Under the pieces are notes generated by a model. That model saw only the letters and a program-made list of their open reading frames with translations. It was not told the DNA's origin and did no database searches. The position numbers and the translations under genes are program-made. Below, in pieces: positions 52,692 to 59,601 of a stretch of 64,000 nt of DNA. The DNA comes from Bacteroidales bacterium (GTDB taxonomy: Bacteria; Bacteroidota; Bacteroidia; Bacteroidales; P3): the NCBI GenBank assembly GCA_017545365.1, contig JAFWOP010000019.1, forward strand, positions 1 to 64,000, read 5' to 3'. Positions within the stretch are counted from its first letter, which is position 1. Each line of letters begins with the position of its first letter.

Positions 52692-52699
52692 TATCTTTG
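52692..52699 (+). promoter_or_regulatory. -7 box of rpsP
   Basis: TATCTTTG followed by C, 53 bases before the rpsP ATG, leaving an AT-rich leader. Confidence 0.7.
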
Positions 52700-52752
52700 C
52701 ACTCTGATTAAATAATAACATTTTATATTAACAATTTAAATAACAATTAATT

Positions 52753-53301
52753 ATGCCTGCAAGAATTAGATTACAGCGTCATGGTAAAAAGAATCAACCC
52801 TTCTACCATATCGTTGTTGCGGATGGTCGTGCACCTCGGGATGGAAGATTTATCGAGAAATTAGGCACGTACAATCCTCTGACTAACCCCGCCACCATCG
52901 TCCTGAATGTTGAGAAGGCCGCAGAGTGGCTCAAGAATGGTGCCCAGCCCAGCGACACCTGCCGTCGTATCCTCTCCTATAAGGGTGTTCTTCTGAAACG
53001 CCACCTCCAGATTGGTGTTGAGAAGGGTGCTATCAGCCAGGAACAGGCCGATGTGAAGTTCAACGAGTGGCTCCAGGCCAAAGAGGCTAAGATTGCCAAC
53101 GCCAAGAGCGAGAACGAGAGCAAGCTCCGCGATGTGAAGAAAGCCCGTCTCGAAAGCGAGAAGAAGTTCAACGAGGCTAAGGCTGAGGCCGTCGCCGCCA
53201 AGCGCAGAGCTGCTGCCGAGGCTGAGGCTGCTGCAAAGGCTGAAGCAGCTGCTGCCACCGAAGAGGCTCCTGCTGCTGAAGAGGCTCCCGCTGCCGAGTA
53301 A
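52753..53301 (+). CDS. rpsP: Small ribosomal subunit protein S16 with a long C-terminal tail
   Basis: 182 residues. The first ~80 residues are the S16 fold ([20 protein letters not shown] and [14 protein letters not shown]). The tail is helical, charged and then Ala/Glu-rich ([20 protein letters not shown]), a known feature of Bacteroidetes S16. S16 binds 16S rRNA in the 30S body. A hairpin with a T run separates it from rimM. Confidence 0.95.
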   Translation: MPARIRLQRHGKKNQPFYHIVVADGRAPRDGRFIEKLGTYNPLTNPATIVLNVEKAAEWLKNGAQPSDTCRRILSYKGVLLKRHLQIGVEKGAISQEQADVKFNEWLQAKEAKIANAKSENESKLRDVKKARLESEKKFNEAKAEAVAAKRRAAAEAEAAAKAEAAAATEEAPAAEEAPAAE

Positions 53302-53322
53302 GCATCATTTACAAACCTTAAG

Positions 53323-53355
53323 AGCGTGCCCTCTCAATAGCGGACACGCTTTTTT
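53323..53355 (+). terminator. Intercistronic terminator or attenuator between rpsP and rimM
   Basis: AGCGTG (53323-53328) pairs with CACGCT (53345-53350), followed by six Ts to 53355. It lies 22 bases after rpsP and 14 before rimM, so read-through could set their ratio. Confidence 0.65.
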
Positions 53356-53368
53356 ATATCCTCCAGTT

Positions 53369-53893
53369 ATGACCATAGAAGAATGCTATCAATTGGGTAA
53401 AATCACCAAGCCTTTCGGTATCAAAGGGCAGGTGGTGATGTTCCTCGATGTAGATAGTCCGGACGACTATGCCCAGCTCGACTCTGCCTTTGTGGAAATC
53501 AAGGGCAACCTGGTGCCCTATTTCTTTCATATCGACAACCTGAACGGCAACAAGGCCGTCGTCACTTTTGAGGATATCACCAGCGAGGAGGCGCATGCCC
53601 TTGTGGGACACGACCTCTACCTTCCGTTGGATATGCTGCCGAAACTGACAGGCAACCAGTTCTATTTCCACGAGGTGGTGGGCTTCCACGTGGTAGATGC
53701 CGAAAAAGGGGACATCGGGATCATTGAGACCATCATCGACTATCCTGCTCAACCCCTCTTCCAGATCTTCAATAATGGCACCGAAATACTCATTCCTGTC
53801 ATAGACCCCATCATAGAGAAGGTGGATAGAAAGTTAAAAATTATATATATCAAAGCACCTACGGGGTTGATTGATTTGTACTTGGGAAATTAA
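53369..53893 (+). CDS. rimM: Ribosome maturation factor RimM
   Basis: 174 residues. It assists assembly of the 30S head and binds S19. Signature GKITKPFGIKGQVVMFLDVD at the N-terminus, the PRC-barrel half (FYFHEVVGFHVVDAEKGDIG) at ~95-170, and the end PVIDPIIEKVDRKLKIIYIK. Its place after rpsP is conserved. Confidence 0.94.
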   Translation: MTIEECYQLGKITKPFGIKGQVVMFLDVDSPDDYAQLDSAFVEIKGNLVPYFFHIDNLNGNKAVVTFEDITSEEAHALVGHDLYLPLDMLPKLTGNQFYFHEVVGFHVVDAEKGDIGIIETIIDYPAQPLFQIFNNGTEILIPVIDPIIEKVDRKLKIIYIKAPTGLIDLYLGN

Positions 53894-53940
53894 TGAACAC
53901 TGTGTTGATATTTTTTTCCTTTCCTTTACAAAAGTTTGCG

Positions 53941-53948
53941 TACTTTTG
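53941..53948 (+). promoter_or_regulatory. -7 box of the DksA-like gene
   Basis: TACTTTTG followed by C, 47 bases before the ATG at 53996. Confidence 0.6.
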
Positions 53949-53995
53949 CATATTAATTAATGTAGTGTGATAATAAGGAACTAATAATTTGTATT

Positions 53996-54397
53996 ATGGA
54001 GAAAAAAGAAGTCATCCCCGAAAAAAATTGCTATTCTGCTGAGGAATTGCAGTTCTTTAAAGAGCTGATTCTACAAAAACGCGAGGAGGCTGTGAAGAAT
54101 CTAGAGCTTCTGAACGAGGCAGTTGCAGGGAGTGTGAATGACGTAAATGATACCGCTCCCACGTTTAAGACTCTTGAAGAGGGCAGCAATGTCCTGTCGA
54201 AAGAGGAAAACTCCCGTCTGGCAGCCCGCCAGCAGAAGTTCATCAAAGACCTCGACGCGGCACTTGTGCGTATTGAGAATAAGACCTACGGCATCTGCCG
54301 TGTCACGGGCAAGCTCATCCCCAAGGAACGCCTGATGATTGTGCCTCATGCCACGATGACCATTGAGGCAAAGATGCAGGAGAAGAAACGTCGCTAA
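53996..54397 (+). CDS. DksA/TraR family protein with a reduced zinc site
   Basis: 133 residues. A coiled coil (~20-85) is followed by the DksA/TraR end YGICRVTGKLIPKERLMIVP. In classical DksA four Cys hold zinc; here only the first position remains Cys, the second is Thr and the last pair (C-x2-C) is absent, replaced in MTIEAK. The coiled-coil tip lacks an obvious acidic DxxDxA motif but contains NDVNDTA. It likely acts in the RNA polymerase secondary channel. This Cys-poor form is usual in Bacteroidetes. Confidence 0.88.
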   Translation: MEKKEVIPEKNCYSAEELQFFKELILQKREEAVKNLELLNEAVAGSVNDVNDTAPTFKTLEEGSNVLSKEENSRLAARQQKFIKDLDAALVRIENKTYGICRVTGKLIPKERLMIVPHATMTIEAKMQEKKRR

Positions 54398-54427
54398 ACC
54401 CCGTATTTTTCATAATAATTTCCAGGC

Positions 54428-54453
54428 AGGGTCTCGTTAGAGGCCCTTTTTTT
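54428..54453 (+). terminator. Terminator of the DksA-like gene
   Basis: AGGGTCTC (54428-54435) pairs with GAGGCCCT (54440-54447), one T-G pair, GTTA loop, then seven Ts. Confidence 0.8.
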
Positions 54454-55044
54454 CATTTCTGCTGGTTATTCTGATGCCATGGTATCCCTGTTCTGTGTTT
54501 TTTCACATGGTTCTCTTTCTCAAAGATATGGCGCGTTTTTTCGTGCCTCCTTATGATTTCTCGTTCCCGCGGCTGGGTCGGGGTGGGGGATTGCTGGCAG
54601 CGATACACTGATTGGCCGCGTAGGCCGACCACCACCGGGGGGCATCAGGCAGCACCCGTACATCACCGCCGACGCACCGTCCCGCCCCATGCCATTCTCG
54701 CGGCCTTCCTTTCCGCTACCACTTGCCATAGCCCGGTTGCAGTCTGTGTGCTGTCCGTTTGCCGATAATAGCATCGGCAAACGTCGGCATCCGGCTTGTA
54801 AAAGACAGGCAATGTATAGGAATAACGATTAGATACACAGAATGTTGATTAGTGTAACAAGGGTTGTGGTGAGGCAAAGAGTGGTACAGTGCCGTGGCAT
54901 GGTAGAGGAGTGGGGCAGGGGAGGGTGTGAGCCTGTATGCCATTGGTGACATACCAAGCTAGAGCCAAACGAGATAGAGTGTGCTGGGACGGTACATTTG
55001 AGAGAGTGTATGCGAAAGAGATGAACCAAATTTCAACTGAAAAA
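54454..55044. other. Long spacer without a recognisable gene
   Basis: About 590 bases. It holds one strong hairpin (54756-54783, listed separately) and otherwise nothing that reads as protein in any frame for a useful length. Confidence 0.45.
54756..54783. other. Perfect 11-bp inverted repeat
   Basis: CGTTTGCCGAT (54756-54766) and ATCGGCAAACG (54773-54783) with a six-base AATAGC loop. There is no T run after it, so it does not look like a terminator. It may be a protein-binding site or a remnant of a mobile-element end. Confidence 0.55.
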
Positions 55045-55107
55045 AACAGCCTACTTTTTGTCCACTAGAACCTTTCGTCTCAAAAATAGCCTACCATTTG
55101 TCCATTA
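55045..55107 (+). repeat. Two imperfect direct repeats resembling IS21-family end repeats
   Basis: AACAGCCTACTTTTTGTCCA (55045-55064) and AATAGCCTACCATTTGTCCA (55085-55104) recur at a 40-base period; identity continues a few bases further. IS21-type elements carry such multiple sub-terminal repeats. No istA/istB or second end is seen, so at most a remnant. Confidence 0.4.
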
Positions 55108-55135
55108 CGCCTCATCCCGAGATGAAAAGAGGGTT

Positions 55136-55339
55136 ATGAATAAGGTGATTGACTGTTATCCAACGCTGCAATTTGCTGGATATGTGTTCCACTACAACCA
55201 TTATGTCATGGCTTAAGCCGAGGATTCTGTCGGACTAATAGATTGCAACGGAGAGTGGGCAATTAAACCCGTATGGCGACAGATACTTTGGCGTGACTTC
55301 TATTGGGAGTTGAGAAATGAGGACTCAGAGTCGGGGTAG
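55136..55339 (+). pseudogene. Remnant of a WG-repeat protein with an in-frame TAA
   Basis: One frame reads MNKVIDCYPTLQFAGYVFHY NHYVMA, then TAA (55214-55216), then AEDSVGLIDCNGEWAIKPVW up to TAG at 55337. GLIDCNGEWAIKP is the WG beta-repeat (GLIDxxGxWxIxP). Open frame also extends upstream to about 55103, directly after the IS-like repeats. The protein was probably a longer surface WG-repeat protein, truncated and broken by insertion or rearrangement. Confidence 0.6.
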
Positions 55340-55482
55340 ACAACAATAATGCTGCTTGGCCCCTCGTTGAAACCAATCCAGCCTGTCACTAAGACGAATA
55401 AGCTCACCCATGAGTCCTAGGAGTATCAGTTCCAACATGCCAAACGGACACCGTCTCTCGTGTAGTGAGGGGAGTGAACTAG

Positions 55483-56427
55483 CTATTGGAGAGCTCTTAT
55501 TTCATCAACAGACAGGCCTGTTGCTTGGGCAATGGTCTCAGGGGGTAGGCCTAGGTGCTTCATGTTTATAGCCACTTGTTGCACTCCTTCAGCACGTCCC
55601 TCGGCACGTCCCTCAGCACGCCCTTCAGCACGTCCCTCAGCACGCCCTTCAGCACGTCCCTCAGCACGTCCCTCAGCACGCCCTTCGGCGAGACCTTCAA
55701 TGCGGGCGGTGTCAAGGACGTCGTTTTGTATCATCTGGTTCTCGATATGGTGTTCGTAGACACGCTTTTCTTTGTCACTCATATTCATGTAGAGCAATTT
55801 CTGCCGTGCCTCCTGTAGTCCTGGGGTTTGGGTGTCGGACTTGATTCGACCGTTTTTTAGATACTCTATCCATTCTTCTAGCGGGGTCGTAGCCACTTGG
55901 TTGAATTCGTTCACTCTGATGATAAAGTATTCGGGGAACACTTGTTGGGGGGTGCGCATCTTCAGCGTGTCGGCCTCGTGGCGGGTGATTTGCAGGGTGT
56001 CGCCAGTGTGTACTCCGGTGAATGTCGTTATTCCGTGATACAGGTAGTCTGCCCCTTTCCCCATGGGGAAATAGATGATGTTGATGGAGTAGACTTTACG
56101 TACTTTGTCGTATTTGTCGCCTAGGTGTATGTTGTCGGTGATGACCTTGGAGACTCCGTAGAGGATGCGCTCAAGGTAGTGTATTTCGCGTGAGAGTTGC
56201 ACTTCGACGATGATGTACTCGCCCTTGCTGTTGCGTGCCATCACGTCCACGCGGTTGAACTTGTCCAGCTCGGACTCTTGGTTGCCTTCGCTTTCGAGGA
56301 TTTCCTCGATGGTTACCTTCTCGTTCAGCAGTACGGTCATTAGGCCTTCCAGCACGTCGAAGTTGGCCTTGTCTCGCAGCATGCGCTTGGCGGCCCAATC
56401 GAAACGGATGTATTTTTCATTAATCAT
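55483..56427 (-). CDS. Rpn/PD-(D/E)XK nuclease family transposase-like protein
   Basis: 314 residues of the YhgA-like/Rpn family. The N-terminus IRFDWAAKRMLRDKANFDVL is typical of its Bacteroidetes branch. The nuclease core shows FNRVDVMARN (Asp) and YIIVEVQLSREIHYLERIL (E-x-Q) at ~75-105. A helical linker (KEKRVYEHHIENQMIQND) leads to eight EGRA units at ~248-279 and a C-terminal helix-turn-helix-like end (LGLPPETIAQATGLSVDEI). Rpn proteins promote recombination or act in phage defence in E. coli; the role here is unknown. Active-site residues look intact. Confidence 0.88.
   Translation of the reverse strand: MINEKYIRFDWAAKRMLRDKANFDVLEGLMTVLLNEKVTIEEILESEGNQESELDKFNRVDVMARNSKGEYIIVEVQLSREIHYLERILYGVSKVITDNIHLGDKYDKVRKVYSINIIYFPMGKGADYLYHGITTFTGVHTGDTLQITRHEADTLKMRTPQQVFPEYFIIRVNEFNQVATTPLEEWIEYLKNGRIKSDTQTPGLQEARQKLLYMNMSDKEKRVYEHHIENQMIQNDVLDTARIEGLAEGRAEGRAEGRAEGRAEGRAEGRAEGRAEGRAEGVQQVAINMKHLGLPPETIAQATGLSVDEIRALQ
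55591..55686 (-). repeat. 12-bp coding minisatellite (eight EGRA units)
   Basis: Eight tandem 12-base units encode Glu-Gly-Arg-Ala. Only silent positions vary (GAA GGG or GAG GGA, GCT or GCC), in an order suggesting 24-base duplications. It lies in the linker before the C-terminal helix of the Rpn-like gene; copy number likely varies among strains. Confidence 0.85.
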
Positions 56428-56477
56428 GCTTGTATAACGAATGATTGGCTGTAATATTGTGTCTGGTGCAAAATACT

Positions 56478-58160
56478 TTACAACCGAGGGATGGCGGCTA
56501 AGAGGTGCTGGGTATAGGGATGCTGGGGGTGTGCAAAGAGTTCGTCGGATAGGCCTTGCTCTACAATCTGGCCATGTTCCATCACCATGATACGGTCGGA
56601 TAGGAATTTGACCACTGAGAGGTCGTGGGTGATAAAGAGGTAAGTGTAGCCGTACCGCTCCTTAAGTTCGTTGAGGAGGTTGAGTACCTGTGCCTGCACC
56701 GAGACATCAAGGGCGGAGACGCTCTCGTCGCAGATGACCAACTCGGGTTCCAGTATCAGTGCTCTGGCGATGCAGACGCGCTGGCGTTGCCCGCCGCTGA
56801 ACTCGTGGGGGTAGCGGTTGTACCAGTCTGGTTCGAGGCCCACCTGCTGCATGAGCGAGAGGACTTTTTCTTTGATAGAAGTTCTAGAGACTCTAGTATT
56901 ACTAGTCTGTCCAGTAATACTAGTTTTGTGGACTTTTAGAGGCTCCGCAATAGCTTCGCCGATGGTGATGCGTGGGTTGAGGGAGGAATAGGGGTCTTGG
57001 AAGATTATCTGCATCTTGCGACGCAATGCCTTGGCTTCTGAAGAGGTGAGTTTGTCGAGGCTACGGTCGTCGTATTCGATGCTGCCAGCACTGTGCTCGA
57101 TTAGTTTCAGTATGGCACGGCCCAGGGTGCTTTTGCCGCATCCGCTTTCGCCTACAAGCCCCACAGTCTCGCCACGGTAGATGTCGAAGGAGAGTCCGTC
57201 GACCGCCTTCAGCTCTTTCTTTACCTTGCCGAGGATGGATGTTTCGAGGGGGTAGGTGACTTCGAGGTTGCGGACGCGGAGCAGGGGAGGGTCTTTCTTT
57301 AATTGAGAATTGAGAATTGAGAATTGAGAATTAGCTGCCGCATCAGGATAATTCTCATTTCTAAAATCTTCATTCTTCATTTCGAGGAAGTCTTTGACGG
57401 TGAGCAGACGGCGGGGGCGGCTGTCCAGTGGTGGGCGGCAGGCCAAAAGCCCTTTGGTGTAAGGGTGCTGGGGGTAGTGCAGGACTTGTTCGGCTGTTCC
57501 CTGCTCGACAATCTCGCCATGATACATCACGGCCACGTTGTCGGCTATCTGGGCTATGACACCGAGGTCGTGGGTGATGAAGATAATGCCCATGCGGTAT
57601 TTCTTCTGAAGGGAGCGGAGGAGGTCGATAATAGTCTTCTGCACGGTGACATCGAGAGCGGTGGTGGGTTCATCGGCAATAAGGAGGTCGGGACGGCAAA
57701 TCAGGGCCATGGCAATCATGACACGCTGTTTCTGTCCGCCGCTGATTTCATGCGGATAGCTGCGATAGATTATTTCGGGACGAGGGAGCATCACTTCCTC
57801 GAATAACTGGAGAGTGCGTTGGCGAGCCTCTTTGTGGGAGACTTTCTGATGGGCAAGAAGCATTTCTTCGACCTGTTTGCCGCATTGCTGTACAGGGTTG
57901 AGGCTGGTCATAGGCTCTTGGAAAATCATTGCAGCCCGCCCTGTCATATCGGTCCAGCGGCCAGTAACCTTGACATTTTTTGGCAACAGGCCCATGACAG
58001 CAAGAGTGGTGACCGATTTGCCGCTTCCCGATTCTCCCACAATGCCCAAGGTCTGCCCTCGCATCACCTCGAAAGAGACGCCTTTCACAGCCTCAAGATA
58101 CTCGCCTTCATGCTTGAAGGAGATATGCAAATCTTCAACTTTCAGTACGGTATTGTTCAT
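56478..58160 (-). CDS. Fused dipeptide/oligopeptide ABC transporter ATPase (two ATP-binding domains)
   Basis: 560 residues. It joins the DppD- and DppF-type ATPases of a peptide importer in one chain. Domain 1 (~1-260): Walker [19 protein letters not shown], signature [16 protein letters not shown], Walker [13 protein letters not shown]. Domain 2 (~300-560): [46 protein letters not shown]. The linker [14 protein letters not shown] is encoded by AATTGAG heptamers, and a second odd insert ([18 protein letters not shown]) lies in domain 2. ATG 58160 is used. No permease or binding protein genes are adjacent. Confidence 0.92.
   Translation of the reverse strand: MNNTVLKVEDLHISFKHEGEYLEAVKGVSFEVMRGQTLGIVGESGSGKSVTTLAVMGLLPKNVKVTGRWTDMTGRAAMIFQEPMTSLNPVQQCGKQVEEMLLAHQKVSHKEARQRTLQLFEEVMLPRPEIIYRSYPHEISGGQKQRVMIAMALICRPDLLIADEPTTALDVTVQKTIIDLLRSLQKKYRMGIIFITHDLGVIAQIADNVAVMYHGEIVEQGTAEQVLHYPQHPYTKGLLACRPPLDSRPRRLLTVKDFLEMKNEDFRNENYPDAAANSQFSILNSQLKKDPPLLRVRNLEVTYPLETSILGKVKKELKAVDGLSFDIYRGETVGLVGESGCGKSTLGRAILKLIEHSAGSIEYDDRSLDKLTSSEAKALRRKMQIIFQDPYSSLNPRITIGEAIAEPLKVHKTSITGQTSNTRVSRTSIKEKVLSLMQQVGLEPDWYNRYPHEFSGGQRQRVCIARALILEPELVICDESVSALDVSVQAQVLNLLNELKERYGYTYLFITHDLSVVKFLSDRIMVMEHGQIVEQGLSDELFAHPQHPYTQHLLAAIPRL
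56893..56923. repeat. ACTAGT-type inverted repeat inside the ABC ATPase gene
   Basis: CTAGTATTACT (56893-56903) and AGTAATACTAG (56913-56923) form a perfect 11-bp inverted repeat with a nine-base loop. It encodes the insert [11 protein letters not shown] in the second ATPase domain and resembles 35668-35688 and 7882-7903. Confidence 0.75.
57301..57333. repeat. AATTGAG heptamer array inside the ABC ATPase gene
   Basis: Four tandem AATTGAG units plus a partial AATTA. Since seven is not a multiple of three, the frame cycles every 21 bases and yields SQFSILN-type text without a stop. It codes the inter-domain linker. Confidence 0.85.
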
Positions 58161-58219
58161 CTGGAGCAACTATTTTCTTAAAAACGCAATTTTTATCTTT
58201 TTATTTGAAATAAAGTGCG

Positions 58220-58227
58220 TAAATTTG
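58220..58227 (+). promoter_or_regulatory. -7 box of ornithine aminotransferase gene
   Basis: TAAATTTG followed by C, 82 bases before the ATG at 58310, giving a long AT-rich leader. Confidence 0.55.
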
Positions 58228-58309
58228 CAAATTATTTCAAGTAGTGACAGTCAAGTATATTTAAACAATTCATTATAACAACAACTCAACTAACAAAAAG
58301 ATTAATCTT

Positions 58310-59530
58310 ATGACAAAATCCGAAGAATTCATGGAGATGGAAGCCCGCTATGGTGCTCACAACTACCATCCACTGCCTGTTGTCCTGGCTAAAGGTGAAG
58401 GTGCTTTTGTTTGGGACTGCGAAGGAAAACGCTATTTCGACTTCCTCTCAGCATATTCTGCCGTCAATCAGGGCCATTGCCACCCGAAGATTGTAAAGGC
58501 TTTGTGTGACCAGGCTCACGAACTGACGCTGAGCAGCCGTGCTTTCTACAACAACTGCCTTGGCGAATGGGAAAAGTATGTCACCGAGTATTTCGGTTAT
58601 GAGAAGGTGCTGCCCATGAACAGCGGTGCTGAGGCTGATGAGACTGCCTTGAAACTGGCCCGCCGTTGGGGTGTGGTGAAGAAGGGCATCAAGAATGACG
58701 AGGTGATGATTGTCTGCTGCGAAGGCAACTTCCACGGTCGTACCATCACCATCATCACCATGAGCAACGACCCCGAGAGCTATGCCAACTACGGCCCCAT
58801 GACTCCCGGTTTTATCCGCATACCTTATAATGACCCTGCCGCTCTTGAGAAAGTGCTCGAAGAACATGGCGACAAGATTGCAGGTTTCCTGCTCGAACCC
58901 ATTCAGGGTGAGGCTGGTGTTTATGTCCCCGATGAGGGCTATCTCAAGAAATGTTATGACATCTGCAAGAAGCACAACGTCCTGTTTATGGCCGACGAGG
59001 TGCAGTGCGGTATCGCCCGTACCGGTAAGATGCTGGCTTGCGACCACGAAGGTGTCCGTCCCGACATCCTCATTCTGGGTAAAGCCCTTGGTGGTGGTGT
59101 GGTGCCTGTCAGCTGCGTGTTGGCTGACGACGACATCATGCTCAACATCAAGCCCGGTGAGCACGGCTCCACTTTCGGTGGCAACCCCATTGCAGCCAAG
59201 GTCTCTATCGCTGCCCTGCAAGTGGTGAAGGACGAGCATCTGATGGAGAATGCTGACCGTCTCGGTAAGATTTTCCGTGAGGAAATGAGCAACTTCAAGA
59301 GCCCCATGATTGAGAAGGTGCGCGGTAAAGGTCTCTTGAACGCCATCATTATCAAGCCCCACAACGGCAAAGAGGCTTGGGATGTCTGCCTGAAGATGCG
59401 CGACCTGGGTGTTCTGGCCAAGCCCACCCATCAACACATCATCCGTTTCGCTCCTCCTCTGGTCATCACCGAAGAGCAGTTGCGCGAAGCAATGGAAATC
59501 ATCAAGAAAGCCATCGCATCATTCGAATAA
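58310..59530 (+). CDS. rocD: Ornithine aminotransferase
   Basis: 406 residues, PLP fold type I, class III. It moves the delta-amino group of ornithine to 2-oxoglutarate, giving glutamate semialdehyde. Features: [20 protein letters not shown] at the N-terminus, [19 protein letters not shown] (PLP phosphate), [17 protein letters not shown] (Asp binding the pyridine N) and [20 protein letters not shown] (PLP Lys). The [15 protein letters not shown] segment is complete. It is monocistronic. Confidence 0.95.
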   Translation: MTKSEEFMEMEARYGAHNYHPLPVVLAKGEGAFVWDCEGKRYFDFLSAYSAVNQGHCHPKIVKALCDQAHELTLSSRAFYNNCLGEWEKYVTEYFGYEKVLPMNSGAEADETALKLARRWGVVKKGIKNDEVMIVCCEGNFHGRTITIITMSNDPESYANYGPMTPGFIRIPYNDPAALEKVLEEHGDKIAGFLLEPIQGEAGVYVPDEGYLKKCYDICKKHNVLFMADEVQCGIARTGKMLACDHEGVRPDILILGKALGGGVVPVSCVLADDDIMLNIKPGEHGSTFGGNPIAAKVSIAALQVVKDEHLMENADRLGKIFREEMSNFKSPMIEKVRGKGLLNAIIIKPHNGKEAWDVCLKMRDLGVLAKPTHQHIIRFAPPLVITEEQLREAMEIIKKAIASFE

Positions 59531-59555
59531 GAATAGCGTGTGTCTATGATAATGA

Positions 59556-59583
59556 AAGGAGGGCATCGTAAGGTGCCCTCCTT
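59556..59583. terminator. Bidirectional terminator
   Basis: AAGGAGGGCA (59556-59565) and TGCCCTCCTT (59574-59583), a perfect 10-bp stem between the convergent rocD and mannosidase genes. Confidence 0.85.
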
Positions 59584-59601
59584 CTATTATGTCTACAATC
59601 A

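Noticed and set aside
55591..55686. CRISPR-like array
   Set aside because: Units are 12 bases with no spacers, and they are translated as EGRA.
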